Source: Pusillimonas caeni (GTDB lineage: Bacteria > Pseudomonadota > Gammaproteobacteria > Burkholderiales > Burkholderiaceae_B). From it: a DNA stretch of 64,000 bases. Both the position numbers and the translations under genes were made by a program. Positions 8,098 through 17,685 of this stretch are shown here, in pieces (the first letter of the stretch is position 1; the number at the start of each line of letters is the position of its first letter). The notes beneath the pieces were generated by a model. The model worked only from the letters and a program-made list of their open reading frames with translations. It made no database searches and was not told the origin of the DNA. The stretch lies in contig NZ_PDUW01000002.1 of NCBI RefSeq assembly GCF_003545815.1, positions 620,001-684,000 on the forward strand. The letters are read 5' to 3'.

Positions 8098-9108
8098 CTA
8101 GGTAATCCGCGTGCCGCCCGGAACGCTGCGCACGAGCAGGACCAGACCCAGCGACAGGACAAAAATCAGCATCGCCGCCAGGGGCGTCTGCCACGCCGTG
8201 CCGGACGTGGGCATATACAAGCCGGTCCGCTTGCCGAGGTCCAGAAAAATGGGATGCGCCAGATAGATGCCGAAGGTCAGCGGGGCCACGGCCGGCATGC
8301 GCGGCAGGCTGCGCGCGTTCAGAATCAGCTGGAATACGGCCAGCGACATCAGCGGTACGGTCAAGCTGAAGGTGTCGTAGAAATAGACATTCAAGGCGTC
8401 GGCCGACGACAGCACGCTGGCGCCGAGCGCCGTCAGGGCGATGCTGGCGCACAAGACCAGGCCCGGCATGGGCAGGCGCAATTCGCCTTCGAACATCATG
8501 CGTCCGGCCAGGAAATAACCGATGTAGGGCAGGAACCAGGTCAGGAAAAAGCCGTAGCCGTCGGCGTTGAGTTCGCGATGCAGGGTCTGCAGGATGGCCA
8601 GCACGAAGATGGCCACCACCGCGGCCATGCGCTGGCGGTGCGAGCAGCGCTGGTAGACCGCCCGCAGATACGGCGCGAACAGGTACAGGCCCGCCAGCAT
8701 GTACAGATACCAAAGATGGTAGTAGGGCGCGCCGCTGGTGGCCTTGCGCAGCCAGGCGGCTGCGTCCATGGGCACGCCGTCCAGGTGGTACATCAGGGCG
8801 CCCCACAGCAGGTAGAACGCCGACCAGAACACGATGGCGGGCGCAATGCGTACGGCGCGCCTCTGATAGAAATATTTGAACGGCTCGCGCTTGGCGGGGT
8901 TCAGCAGCAGCGCGCCGCTGATCATGACGAAGACCGGCACGCACCAGCGCGAGGCGGCGTCATACAGATTGGCCCATTGCCAATCGGTCGAACCATAGTC
9001 CAGGACGCTGGTCAAGGGAAAGGCCGCGCAATGCAGCAACACGACCGCGAAGGCGGCCATCCAGCGGGCGGCATCGAGTTTGTCGTAGTCGGCTTGCTGT
9101 AGGGGCAT
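8098..9108 (-). CDS. Acyltransferase 3 family membrane protein (OafA/WecH-like)
   Basis: 336 residues with about ten predicted membrane helices. It begins with YDKLDAARWMAAFAVVLLHCAAFP, the classic opening of acyltransferase-3 proteins with the catalytic His in the first helix, and continues with ALYVIRR-like basic loops. The family transfers acetyl or other acyl groups to cell-surface sugars or peptides at the inner membrane. The partner substrate is not evident: no polysaccharide genes are adjacent. AAGG lies just before the start codon. Confidence 0.8.
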   Translation of the reverse strand: MPLQQADYDKLDAARWMAAFAVVLLHCAAFPLTSVLDYGSTDWQWANLYDAASRWCVPVFVMISGALLLNPAKREPFKYFYQRRAVRIAPAIVFWSAFYLLWGALMYHLDGVPMDAAAWLRKATSGAPYYHLWYLYMLAGLYLFAPYLRAVYQRCSHRQRMAAVVAIFVLAILQTLHRELNADGYGFFLTWFLPYIGYFLAGRMMFEGELRLPMPGLVLCASIALTALGASVLSSADALNVYFYDTFSLTVPLMSLAVFQLILNARSLPRMPAVAPLTFGIYLAHPIFLDLGKRTGLYMPTSGTAWQTPLAAMLIFVLSLGLVLLVRSVPGGTRIT

Positions 9109-9252
9109 GGCACCTTTTGAAGAGTAGAGCTGCCATTACCTTAACAGCCGCACCCGCCTTACATTACGTAGAGGCGCGGAAGATGTTGCTGAATATAAAC
9201 ATGCAAGGGCTTGTCGACACTAAAAGGACAGCCGCACCGGCCGGCCAAGACT

Positions 9253-10407
9253 TCAGGCGGGCCAGCCGGGCGGGTCGTCGCGCCCGATGGATTGCGCTTC
9301 GCGGCGAGGCGCGAAGGCGTGGCCCGCCACACGCTGCGCGGGCGCCGCCCATAGCCGCTCCGCGCCGCCCGGAACGGGAAAGGCCCCGGCGGCGCAGCGT
9401 GCGCGGAACAGGGGGTGAGCCAGCGCTTCGGCCTGCCGCAGAACCGGGGTGACGCAGCAATCCAGGGGTTCCAGCCGGGCCAGCCATTCGTCGCGGGTCG
9501 CGCCGGCGAAGCGCTCGGCCACCGTCGAACGTATGGCATGGGAAGCGGCGCTTCCCGGCTTCAGGCCCTGGCTCCAATGCTGGGCGGCGAGTTCGGGCAG
9601 GCCCAGGCCTTCGGCCAGCGTGCGCCAGAATTTGGCTTCCAGTGCGCCGACCGCTACATACAGGCCGTCTGAACATGGATACAGGCCGTAGCAGGGCGCG
9701 CCGCCATTGAGCAGGCCTTGGCCCGGGGGTTCTATCTCGCGCCCGGCATTGGCCGCCGCCAGGGCCAATGGATTGGCGCTCAGGGCCGCATCCGCCAGGG
9801 CCACGTCCAGATGCACGCCGGTGCCATGCACACGCGCATGCAGCAGGGCCGCGACGATGCCGGTGGCGGCTGCTTGGGCGCCCAGTACATCGGACAGCGG
9901 CAGGTTGGGCACGACGGGTACGCCGCCGCTTTGCGCGATGGGGTGCAGCACGCCCGCCAGCGCCAGATAGTTGATGTCGTGGCCGGCATATTGCGCATAG
10001 GGACCGTCCTGTCCATAGCCGCTGATCGAGCACAGCACGAGGCGGGGATTGGCGGCATGCAGCGTCTCCCAGCCCAACCCCAGTCGGCCCAGGGTGCCGG
10101 GCCGGAAGCTCTCGACCAGGGCGTCGGCCTCGGCGGCCAGGGCCAGCAGCCGCCGGCGGTCGGGCTCCTGCTTGAGATCGAGCGTGGCGAAATGCTTGTG
10201 GCGGTTCACCATTTGAAAGGCCAATGAATTGCCGGCGGGCGGGCCCATGTGGCGGGCCGGGTCGCCATGACGCTCTTCGATCTTGAGCACGTCGGCGCCC
10301 AGGTCGGCCAGCTGCTGCGTGGCGAGCGGCCCGGGCAGCAGCCGGGTCAGATCCACTATGCGCAGGCCCGACAGCAGCCCGTCGGGGTGTATGCGTTGGC
10401 TCGTCAT
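9253..10407 (-). CDS. CaiB/BaiF CoA-transferase family III protein
   Basis: 384 residues. GLRIVDLTRLLPGPLATQQLADLGADVLKIE at the N-terminus and the GYGQDGPYAQYAGHDINY region, which contains the catalytic Asp, are characteristic of family III CoA-transferases and alpha-methylacyl-CoA racemases. It would move CoA between carboxylic acids or epimerise a branched acyl-CoA in the cytoplasm. The start at 10407 gives the usual N-terminus. It is the last gene of the leftward cluster that includes an acyl-CoA ligase, and lies 26 bases after the thioesterase gene. Confidence 0.88.
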   Translation of the reverse strand: MTSQRIHPDGLLSGLRIVDLTRLLPGPLATQQLADLGADVLKIEERHGDPARHMGPPAGNSLAFQMVNRHKHFATLDLKQEPDRRRLLALAAEADALVESFRPGTLGRLGLGWETLHAANPRLVLCSISGYGQDGPYAQYAGHDINYLALAGVLHPIAQSGGVPVVPNLPLSDVLGAQAAATGIVAALLHARVHGTGVHLDVALADAALSANPLALAAANAGREIEPPGQGLLNGGAPCYGLYPCSDGLYVAVGALEAKFWRTLAEGLGLPELAAQHWSQGLKPGSAASHAIRSTVAERFAGATRDEWLARLEPLDCCVTPVLRQAEALAHPLFRARCAAGAFPVPGGAERLWAAPAQRVAGHAFAPRREAQSIGRDDPPGWPA

Positions 10408-10433
10408 GATTTCAAGTCGGCAGGCGCACGGGC

Positions 10434-10853
10434 TCAAGCCGCCGCGGGAGCGCCGAAGCAGCCCCGCCCGACCGCGGTCAGGCGTTGTTCTTCATCGTAG
10501 ACGTCGACGTCCACCACGCCCACTGTCTTGCCTGCGCGCCTTACCACGGCCCTGGCGGTGAGCAGGCCGCTCGACGGGCGCAGATAGTCGACGCGGAAAT
10601 TGATGGTGGGCACCGGCGCGCGTGCCCCCATGATGAGGGCGAAGGTGCCGGCCGTGTCGATCAGCGAGGCGACGGCGCCGCCATGGAACTGCGGGCCGCC
10701 GGCTCCGCGCTCCAGCTCCTTGCGCAGGGGCATGGACAGCGCCAGCGCTCCGGCCTGGGCATCTGCTTCGACGCACTGCAGGCCCAGAAAGCGGATGAAG
10801 GGCGATGAGTCGAGCCAGGACTGGATTTCCGTTGCGGTCATGGGGGCGGACAT
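10434..10853 (-). CDS. PaaI-type hotdog thioesterase
   Basis: 139 residues with the single hotdog fold. FHGGAVASLIDTAGTFAL carries the HGGxxxxxxD active-site motif of PaaI/YbgC-like thioesterases, followed by TINFRVDYLRPSSG and a C-terminal strand set. It should hydrolyse a small aromatic or aliphatic acyl-CoA, perhaps to free CoA trapped in the pathway. GGAG lies upstream. Situated between the CoA-transferase and amidohydrolase genes, all on the same strand with small gaps. Confidence 0.88.
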   Translation of the reverse strand: MSAPMTATEIQSWLDSSPFIRFLGLQCVEADAQAGALALSMPLRKELERGAGGPQFHGGAVASLIDTAGTFALIMGARAPVPTINFRVDYLRPSSGLLTARAVVRRAGKTVGVVDVDVYDEEQRLTAVGRGCFGAPAAA

Positions 10854-10884
10854 GGTGTCTCCTGTTCAATCTGTTCAGTGGTGG

Positions 10885-12069
10885 TCAGGCCGCGGCAGGC
10901 GCGGGCAGGGCGGTCTGCACCAGCGATACCCAATAAGCGCAGCCCAGCGGCATGATGGCATCGTTGAAATCGTAGCCGGGGTTGTGCACCATGCAGCCGC
11001 CCTGCTGCCCCGTGCCATTGCCCAGCCAGACATAGGCGCCCGGGCAGGCCTGCAGCATGAAGGCGAAGTCTTCGGCGGCCATCAAGGCCTGGGCGCGGGT
11101 CAGCACATGCTCGGCGCCCACCAGGCGGGTGGCGGCTTCGCGGGCCACGCCGGCCTCGCGCTCGGTGTTGATCGTGGGCGGATAGCGGCGGTCGTAGCTG
11201 AGCTCGACCTCGACCCGATGGGCGTGGGCGATGCCTTCGCAGATGCGGCGCACTTCGGTTTCGACCGCGTCGCGGACGGATGCGGAGAAAGCCCGCACCG
11301 TGCCCGAAAGGCGGGCCTCGTCGGGCAGCACATTGTGGGTGTCGCCGGCATGGAAGGTGGTGATGGAGACGACGGCGGAGTCCAGCGGGCTGATGCGCCG
11401 GCTGACGATGTCCTGCAGCGCGCAGACCAGGGCCGAGCCGGCCAGGACGGCGTCGGTGGCCTCGTGGGGAAAAGCGGCGTGCCCGCCCTTGGCGCGGATG
11501 CGGATGTCGAGCAGATCGAACGAGGCCATCATGGGCCCGGGCATGACGCCGAACGTGCCGGCGGGTATGCCCGGGATGTTGTGCATGCCGTACACGGCCT
11601 GCATGGGAAAGCGTTCGAAAAGGCCTTCCTGCACCATCAGGCGCCCGCCGCCTTCGCCCTCTTCGGCAGGTTGGAAGATGAAGTAGACGGTGCCGTCGAA
11701 ATCGCGATGCCGCGCCAGATAGCGCGCGGCGCCCAGCAGCATGGTGGTGTGGCCGTCGTGGCCGCAGGCGTGCATCTTGCCGGGCACGCGCGAGCGATGG
11801 GTGAAGGTATTGGCTTCATGGATGGGCAGGGCGTCCATGTCGGCGCGCAGGCCGATGGCGCGCTGGCTGTTGCCGGCGCGCAGCACGCCGACCACGCCCG
11901 TGCGGGCGATGCCTTCATGGACCTCGATGCCGAGCGCCTCGAGTTCGGCCGCCACGATGGCCGCGGTGCGCGTCTCTTCGAAGGCGGTCTCGGGATGGGC
12001 GTGCAGGTCGTGGCGCATGCGTATCAGGTCGTCCTGAAAGCCCTCGATGACGTCCAAGGGCGTGCTCAT
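10885..12069 (-). CDS. M20 family amidohydrolase (hippurate hydrolase-like)
   Basis: 394 residues with intact M20D metal motifs: GLRADMDALPI, HACGHDGHTTMLLGAA and FQPAEEGEGGG, followed by the dimerisation domain and C-terminal TRAQALMAAEDFAFMLQ. The family hydrolyses N-acyl amino acids, indole-acetyl-amino acids or hippurate in the cytoplasm. Its start overlaps the stop of the upstream VOC gene by 4 bases. Unlike the second M20-type gene in this window (25940-27289), all ligand residues are present, so this copy should be active. Confidence 0.92.
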   Translation of the reverse strand: MSTPLDVIEGFQDDLIRMRHDLHAHPETAFEETRTAAIVAAELEALGIEVHEGIARTGVVGVLRAGNSQRAIGLRADMDALPIHEANTFTHRSRVPGKMHACGHDGHTTMLLGAARYLARHRDFDGTVYFIFQPAEEGEGGGRLMVQEGLFERFPMQAVYGMHNIPGIPAGTFGVMPGPMMASFDLLDIRIRAKGGHAAFPHEATDAVLAGSALVCALQDIVSRRISPLDSAVVSITTFHAGDTHNVLPDEARLSGTVRAFSASVRDAVETEVRRICEGIAHAHRVEVELSYDRRYPPTINTEREAGVAREAATRLVGAEHVLTRAQALMAAEDFAFMLQACPGAYVWLGNGTGQQGGCMVHNPGYDFNDAIMPLGCAYWVSLVQTALPAPAAA

Positions 12070-12926
12070 ACGCCGAGTTCCACGAATTCGATGAGATTGC
12101 CGCAGGCGGCGTCGGGGCCGACCAGGATGCGTTCGCCCGCGTCCTCGTGCGCGACCTGGTTGCGGGCAAGCAGCCCGCGCAGATCCGCCAGTGAACGCAC
12201 GGCGACGCGGTAGCCGGCAAACCGGGCGTCGGCGCCCTGTGCGGGCGTGATGCCATAGCGTTCGGCAAAGGCCTGCGGGTCATACACCACCAGGTCGGTC
12301 GCGCCGGGCGACACGGCTTGGCCGCCGTCGGCGTCCCGGCGCGCTTCCCGGCCGAACAGCTTGGCGAAATAGCCGATGGTGGCGGCCGGGTCGGATGATA
12401 CGGCCAGGCAGGCCAGCATGTGCTGCGCGCCGTTGGGATGTTCGAGCCAGTCTTCGCGCAGATAGAGCTCGACATTGTGGTACTGGCAGACGTTGAAAGC
12501 CAGGGGAGCGGGGATGGGCAGCAGCACGTCGAACTCCGGCCAGACCGAGCCTTCGCCGGGTATCGCCCATTCCCTGCGGATATGGGCCGGCGGAGCAAAG
12601 GGATAGCCGCGCTCGGTGAGGCGGGCATGGGTGGCGGCGACGTCCCGGCTCATCATGACCATGGACTTGATGCCTTGCCGGCCCGAAAGAATAGGGCGCA
12701 TGGCGTCGGGCAGGCGGCTCGCGTCGCGCACGGCCATCAGCTCGATGAAGTTGGCGGCGCCGGGCGTGCGGGGCCGCATGGGGATGAGGCGGTTGACGAT
12801 GCCCATCGACGTAATGTCCGAGAGCGGAGTAGGCCTGAAGCCCAATCTTGCGTAGGCCTGGGCGGCGGCGTCCAGGTCTTGCACATAGGTCAGAAGATGG
12901 TCCAGTTCGTCGATGTCTTGGCTCAT
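12066..12926 (-). CDS. VOC (glyoxalase-like) family protein
   Basis: 286 residues. The opening IDELDHLLTYVQDLDAAAQAY and the later HNVELYLREDWLEHPNGAQHM are typical of two-module vicinal-oxygen-chelate proteins, with possible metal ligands His and Glu. The exact reaction, perhaps a dioxygenase, isomerase or lyase step, cannot be read from the sequence. Both its start (overlap with the ligase stop at 12923-12926) and its stop (12066-12069) overlap neighbours as ATGA, so it is translationally coupled within the cluster. Confidence 0.8.
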   Translation of the reverse strand: MSQDIDELDHLLTYVQDLDAAAQAYARLGFRPTPLSDITSMGIVNRLIPMRPRTPGAANFIELMAVRDASRLPDAMRPILSGRQGIKSMVMMSRDVAATHARLTERGYPFAPPAHIRREWAIPGEGSVWPEFDVLLPIPAPLAFNVCQYHNVELYLREDWLEHPNGAQHMLACLAVSSDPAATIGYFAKLFGREARRDADGGQAVSPGATDLVVYDPQAFAERYGITPAQGADARFAGYRVAVRSLADLRGLLARNQVAHEDAGERILVGPDAACGNLIEFVELGV

Positions 12927-14737
12927 GAAGAGGCTCCTTTGGCAGCGCCCCGGCGGGCCTGCACTTCGTAATGGAAGGGAAAGCGGGACAGCGCTTCGAC
13001 CACGCCGTCCTCGGCTTGCGCATCGGTCTCGACGCGCACCAGCGTGCCGTGGCGCGGGTCGGCAAGAACCGTCACATGGGCGTGGGCGGCCGGCAACGCC
13101 TCGTCCAGCAAGGCCTGCAACGTACGCTGCGCGGCATCGCGGCGCAGGGCGGTCTTGTCGACCTTGCCCACGCCGGTCAGAGGCAGGGCGGGCAGAATGG
13201 CGAGTTCCTTGGGAATGGCGGCGCGTTCCGGAATCCGGGCGCACAGGTCCAGCAGTTCTGCTTCGGTGCAGGCTGCGCCCGGCTTGAGCTGCACATAGGC
13301 GATGGGAAGCTCGCCGGCATACGCGTCGGGCTTGCCGACGGCGGCGGCCAGCGCCACGGCCGGATGCCGGTACAGGGCGCTTTCTATCATGGCCGGATCC
13401 AGCCCGTGGCCGCCGCGCTTGATGAGGTCTTTGGCGCGGCCGGTGATCCATACATAGCCTTCGGCGTCGATGCGGCCCAGATCGCCGCTGTCCAGCCAGC
13501 CGTCCTTGAAAAAAGGCTGCCTGTCCGCGCCCAGGCCGAGATAGCCGGTAAAGACGCTCGGCCCCTTGATGGCCAGCACGCCGATCTCGTCGGGCGCGCA
13601 ATCGCCGGTTTCGCGGCCGTCCACGTCGACGCGCACGGCCTTGACCCGGCAATAGGGCAGGGCCACGCCGACCGAGCCGCCGCGCCGTTCCCCGTCGACC
13701 GGCATGGCGGTGACCGCCAAAGTGGCCTCGGTCAGGCCCCAGGGCTCGGTCAGGGGGACGTTGAAGTGCTCGACCAGCCGGTCGCCGATGGCCACGGGCA
13801 GCGCAGCCGCGCCATTGGTCAGCAGCCGCAGCGCAGGCACCTCGGAGCGCGCCGGCATGTTCAGCGCCAGCCGGCCCATGATGGTGGGCGGCGCGGTCAG
13901 CACGCTGATTTCCTCGCGTCGAACCAGTCGCCAGATCTCGTCCACCGTGCCGGGGCCTCGATAGCCCGCCGTGCCGGCGATGACGACACGGGCGCCGCAG
14001 GCCAAAGGATACAAGGCGCTGGCCAGCAGGCCGCCGACATGGAACATGGGCATGGCCGCCAGCACCCGGTCCTGCGGGCCATAGCGGTAGGCGTAGGCCG
14101 AGAACAGGGCGGTGACCGCCAGCTGGGCCGCGCTGAGGGGCACCAGCTTGGGCAGGCCGGTGGTGCCGCCGGTATGGAACAGCCCCGCCATGTCTTCATC
14201 GCGTTGGGGCAGCCGCGCCAGCGGCTTGCCCCGGATCAGCTCGGCAGGCTTGACGATGCGGGGCGGGCGCCGGCAATGCGCAAGCACGGCGTCCAGCTTG
14301 TCCAGTACGAGATCGCCTTCCGCGACCAGCAGCCTGGCGTCGATCGCATCCAGCAGCGCGGCGATTTCAGGGGCGTTCAGGTAGCTGTTGACGGGCGCGG
14401 CCACACCGATCGCCTGGGCCGCCAGCACGGCAATCAGCGTCTCGGGCCCGTTTGGTGTCAGGAAGGCGACGCGGTCGGATGGCCCTACGCCCGCTTCGGC
14501 AAGGCGGGCGGCGGCCTGGAGCACTTGCTCCGCCAGCGCCGCATAGCTGATGTCTTGCGGAGCATCCGCCAGCCGGCCGTCGGGCAGGAAACGCATCGCA
14601 GTGGCTTCGGGTTCTTGTGCGGCGACGTGCAGCACGAGATTGGGCAGATCGCCCGCGGGCAGGCGCTCGCGCCAGGGGATGCGTGCGAACGCCTCGGCGT
14701 CGGCGGCGCTGGCGAATGGGGCGGATACATCGATCAT
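12923..14737 (-). CDS. Acyl-CoA synthetase (AMP-forming)
   Basis: 604-residue adenylating enzyme. Recognisable core motifs are FHTGGTTGLPK (187-197, ATP loop), TEPWGLTE, DGWLDSGDLG, GRAKDLIKRGG and the catalytic-lysine region GVGKVDKTAL. It activates a carboxylic acid to acyl-AMP and then acyl-CoA. A further stretch of about 70 residues after the last core motif extends it beyond the usual 500-550 length. The gene lies 4 bases after the dehydrogenase and overlaps the VOC gene, so it is the likely entry step of this pathway. The substrate is unknown. Confidence 0.92.
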   Translation of the reverse strand: MIDVSAPFASAADAEAFARIPWRERLPAGDLPNLVLHVAAQEPEATAMRFLPDGRLADAPQDISYAALAEQVLQAAARLAEAGVGPSDRVAFLTPNGPETLIAVLAAQAIGVAAPVNSYLNAPEIAALLDAIDARLLVAEGDLVLDKLDAVLAHCRRPPRIVKPAELIRGKPLARLPQRDEDMAGLFHTGGTTGLPKLVPLSAAQLAVTALFSAYAYRYGPQDRVLAAMPMFHVGGLLASALYPLACGARVVIAGTAGYRGPGTVDEIWRLVRREEISVLTAPPTIMGRLALNMPARSEVPALRLLTNGAAALPVAIGDRLVEHFNVPLTEPWGLTEATLAVTAMPVDGERRGGSVGVALPYCRVKAVRVDVDGRETGDCAPDEIGVLAIKGPSVFTGYLGLGADRQPFFKDGWLDSGDLGRIDAEGYVWITGRAKDLIKRGGHGLDPAMIESALYRHPAVALAAAVGKPDAYAGELPIAYVQLKPGAACTEAELLDLCARIPERAAIPKELAILPALPLTGVGKVDKTALRRDAAQRTLQALLDEALPAAHAHVTVLADPRHGTLVRVETDAQAEDGVVEALSRFPFHYEVQARRGAAKGASS

Positions 14738-14741
14738 GGTT

Positions 14742-15749
14742 TTACGGCTTGACGATGATTTTTCCGAAGAAGGCGCGCTTCTCGAAATCGTCGTAGGCGG
14801 CGATCGCGCCGGACAGCGGAGCGACCCGGTCCAGCGCCGGCGCAAGGCGGCCCTCGGCCACCATGGACACCAGGCTTTGCTGGTCTTCCATGGTCCAGCC
14901 CGTGGAGCCGATGATGGTCATTTCAGAGGTGAAGAGATAGGGAATGTCCGACACGGCCTTGTAGCCGCCCGTGCCGCCGCAGCACAGCAGTCGGCCGAAG
15001 CGCTTGACGCAGCGCATGGACGGCAGCCAGGTGTCGCCCGCGGTGAAGTTGACCACCACGTCCACGCCGCCGCCGCGCAACAGCGAGCCGGTTTTTTCGC
15101 GTATGTAGGCGTCGAAGGCGGTTTGCGAATAATCGATGGTTTCGTCGGCGCCCAAGGCTTGCAGCTTGCGGCATTTTTCGTCATCGCCGGCGGCGGCGAT
15201 GACGTGCAGGCCGGCCGCTTTGGCCAGCAGCACGCAGGCATTGCCCACGCCGCCGGAGGCGCCCAGGACGAGGATGCGCTCGCCGGCCTGGATCCGGCCG
15301 CGGGTGTGCAGCATGCGGTGCGCTGTGCCGTATGCGCAGGGCAGGGCGGCCGCGTCCTCGTCGCTGACGTTGTCCGGCAGGCGCATGAGCTGGCTGGCGC
15401 GCACGACGCAGTATTCGGCCATGGCGCCGTTGCGGTTTTCGCCCAGCATGTCGAAGCGGCCGTTTTCCCAGTCGACGTGATGCGGCAGGGGCAGCACGCG
15501 CTCGCCCACCTCCCAGCCGGTGACGCCCTCGCCCAGCTCCGCGATCTCGCCGGCGCAGTCCGAGCCGGTGATGCCGGGCAATTGCACTTTGATGCCGGGC
15601 ATGCCCCGGCGCGAAAACAGGTCGGCGTGATTGATGCTGGAGGCCCGCACGCGGATCTTGACCCAGCCGGGCGGCACTTCGGGCTCCGGAACGTCGCCGT
15701 ATTGCATGACGGAAAGATCGCCGTGTTCTTCGAAATAAAGTGCTTTCAA
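14742..15749 (-). CDS. Zinc-type alcohol dehydrogenase / quinone oxidoreductase family protein
   Basis: 335 residues of the medium-chain dehydrogenase superfamily: an N-terminal GroES-like domain (KIRVRASSINHADLFSRRGMPG) and a Rossmann domain with VLGASGGVGNACVLLAKAAG. I read the start as TTG at 15749, giving MKALYFEEHGDLSVM, the normal family opening, with AAGGAG about 8 bases upstream; no ATG fits. NAD(P) is the likely cofactor. It is the first gene of the leftward cluster and faces the ABC transporter genes across a 167-base control region. Confidence 0.88.
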   Translation of the reverse strand: MKALYFEEHGDLSVMQYGDVPEPEVPPGWVKIRVRASSINHADLFSRRGMPGIKVQLPGITGSDCAGEIAELGEGVTGWEVGERVLPLPHHVDWENGRFDMLGENRNGAMAEYCVVRASQLMRLPDNVSDEDAAALPCAYGTAHRMLHTRGRIQAGERILVLGASGGVGNACVLLAKAAGLHVIAAAGDDEKCRKLQALGADETIDYSQTAFDAYIREKTGSLLRGGGVDVVVNFTAGDTWLPSMRCVKRFGRLLCCGGTGGYKAVSDIPYLFTSEMTIIGSTGWTMEDQQSLVSMVAEGRLAPALDRVAPLSGAIAAYDDFEKRAFFGKIIVKP

Positions 15750-15804
15750 CGCCTCGCTCCTTGGTGATTTGCTTATGGGCAAACAAAAGAAAATAGTTCT
15801 TGAT

Positions 15805-15817
15805 CCACAGATTGTGG
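15805..15817. promoter_or_regulatory. Palindromic operator candidate in the divergent control region
   Basis: CCACAGATTGTGG has perfect 5-base arms and sits just before TATAGT (15821-15826), a plausible -10 element for the rightward transporter operon. A second imperfect dyad, GTTG...CAAC, follows. The IclR gene at the end of that operon is the obvious candidate regulator. Both halves are inference. Confidence 0.35.
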
Positions 15818-15916
15818 TTGTATAGTATCCAACATGTTGCCTATAGTGCAATGAAAATCCGAGCAGAACAAGTTGTTTCCGTCGACTTCGAGACGCATTC
15901 ACCAGGAGACAAATCC

Positions 15917-16894
15917 ATGCGCACATTTGCCAGAATCATTGCAGTTGCCGCCTTGGCGGGCAGCGCCCTGCTGCCGGCGCACGCCAGGGACTACAAGGTC
16001 GCCATTGCCGGCTGGGGGCCGCATCCCACGCTCGACGAAACCATTGCCGGCTTCAAGGAAGGGCTGGCTGAAGAAGGGTTTCGGCAGGGGGAGAATCTGG
16101 AATTCGAGGAAAGCAACGTCAATTTCGACCGATCGCTCATTCCGCAGATGCTCAACAAGCTGGCCAGCGGCAATCCCGATTTGATGGCCACGATCGCCAC
16201 GCCGGTGTCGCTCACCGCCATCCAGCAACTGCGATCGCGCACCTTCCCCATCGTGTTCACGCCCATTGCCGATCCGGTGCACGCGGGCATGGTTTCCGGC
16301 TGGGAGAAGGGCGAGAAACTGCTGACGGGTTCTTCTGTCGCGGTGGACTACGATGCCTTGCTGACTTTCTTCAAGAAGGTCGTGCCGGATCTCAAGCGCC
16401 TGGGCGTGCTGTACGACACCGGCGACGACAGCTCTTCGGCAGCGCTGGAGGGCATCCAGGCCGTGGCGAAGATCCACGGCGTGACACTGGTGCAGATCGG
16501 CGTGGACAATCCCTCTGAGCTGCCGCAGCGCGTGCAGTCGGCGCGCGGCCGAGTCGACGCCTTGTATCCCGTTGCCTCGGGCCGCATCCAGCAAGGGTCG
16601 GCGGCCATCGCATCCACCGCCGAACGCGCCCGCCTGCCGGTCCTGACTTCGGTGCCGCAGATGGTCGAACAGCATCAGGCGCTGGCCGCCCTGGCGGTCT
16701 CGTTCAGACAGTCCGGCCAGGCCGCGGGCCGCATCGCGGGCCGCCTGCTCAAGGGCGAGGAGGCCGAAAACATCCCGGCCTGGAAGCCCACGCCCGAAGA
16801 GCACCATCCCATGATCAGCGAGGTCAGGCTCAAGGCGCTGGGCCTGACGCTGCCCGACGGCCTGAAGGATTGCAATTGCCTGGTGGGCGAGTGA
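15917..16894 (+). CDS. ABC transporter substrate-binding protein (TrpX/ABC_sub_bind type)
   Basis: 325 residues: signal peptide MRTFARIIAVAALAGSALLPAHA, then YKVAIAGWGPHPTLDETIAGF and FPIVFTPIADPVHAGMVSG, the pattern of the ABC_sub_bind (DUF534) family, whose best known relatives bind aromatic amino acids. It is followed without a gap by its ATPase (1-base overlap) and permease, so the complete importer is encoded here. CAGGAGAC supplies the ribosome site. The ligand is likely the substrate of the divergent catabolic cluster. Confidence 0.88.
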   Translation: MRTFARIIAVAALAGSALLPAHARDYKVAIAGWGPHPTLDETIAGFKEGLAEEGFRQGENLEFEESNVNFDRSLIPQMLNKLASGNPDLMATIATPVSLTAIQQLRSRTFPIVFTPIADPVHAGMVSGWEKGEKLLTGSSVAVDYDALLTFFKKVVPDLKRLGVLYDTGDDSSSAALEGIQAVAKIHGVTLVQIGVDNPSELPQRVQSARGRVDALYPVASGRIQQGSAAIASTAERARLPVLTSVPQMVEQHQALAALAVSFRQSGQAAGRIAGRLLKGEEAENIPAWKPTPEEHHPMISEVRLKALGLTLPDGLKDCNCLVGE

Positions 16895-17682
16895 TGGCGC
16901 AGCCCATGATCACGCTCGAAGGCCTGCGCAAGACCTTCAACGCCGGCACGCCCGACGCCAAGCTTGCCACGCGGGACGTGTCGCTAGAGGTGCAGCCGGG
17001 CGAATTCGTGGCCATCATCGGCGGCAACGGGGCGGGCAAGAGCACGCTGCTCAACCTCATCGGCGGCGCACTTTCTCCCGACCAGGGCCGCGTCGAGATC
17101 GCGGGGACCGACGTCACGAACCAGCCCGAGCACGTGCGCGCCCGCCAGGTGGCCCGTGTGTTTCAGGACCCCATGATCGGCACCGCGCCCATGCTCACGG
17201 TGGAAGAAAATCTGGTACTGGCCGAACTGCGCGCGCGGGGCCGGGGCTGGAGGGCGGCGCTGACCGCCTCCCGGCGCGAGCGCTTTCGGGCCGACCTCGC
17301 CGAACTGGGCCTTGGGCTGGAAGACCGCCTTACCGCGCGGGCGGGCTTGCTCTCCGGCGGGCAGCGCCAGGCCCTGGCGCTGGTGATGGCCACGCTCGAG
17401 GCGCCCGATGTGCTGCTGCTGGACGAGCACACGGCCGCGCTGGACCCGCGCACTTCGGCCACCGTCATGCAGGCCACGCAGCGCCTGGTGGCTGCGCGCC
17501 GCCTTACCACCATGATGGTGACCCACAATATGGAGCACGCCCTGCAGTATGGAAGCCGCATCGTGATGATGGCCGACGGCGGCGTGCGCGCCGACCTGTC
17601 CTCGCAGGACAAGGCGGGCCTGGGCGTGGCCGACCTGGTGCAGCGTTTTCATATTGCCGACGACCGGATGATGCTGAGTTGA
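16894..17682 (+). CDS. ABC transporter ATP-binding protein
   Basis: 262 residues. Walker A is IIGGNGAGKSTLL, the signature LSGGQRQALALVMATLE and Walker B DVLLLDEHTAAL are all intact, and the H-loop follows in MMVTHNMEHAL. It energises import by the adjacent permease at the cytoplasmic side of the membrane. The start overlaps the stop of the binding-protein gene (TGATG); the permease starts 3 bases after its stop. Confidence 0.95.
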   Translation: MAQPMITLEGLRKTFNAGTPDAKLATRDVSLEVQPGEFVAIIGGNGAGKSTLLNLIGGALSPDQGRVEIAGTDVTNQPEHVRARQVARVFQDPMIGTAPMLTVEENLVLAELRARGRGWRAALTASRRERFRADLAELGLGLEDRLTARAGLLSGGQRQALALVMATLEAPDVLLLDEHTAALDPRTSATVMQATQRLVAARRLTTMMVTHNMEHALQYGSRIVMMADGGVRADLSSQDKAGLGVADLVQRFHIADDRMMLS

Positions 17683-17685
17683 GCC

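Noticed and set aside
12971-14752. 593-codon open frame on the plus strand
   Set aside because: It is antisense to the acyl-CoA synthetase, whose core motifs are clear; the plus-strand protein is low complexity (Gln, Arg, Gly, His) as expected for a shadow frame in high-GC DNA.
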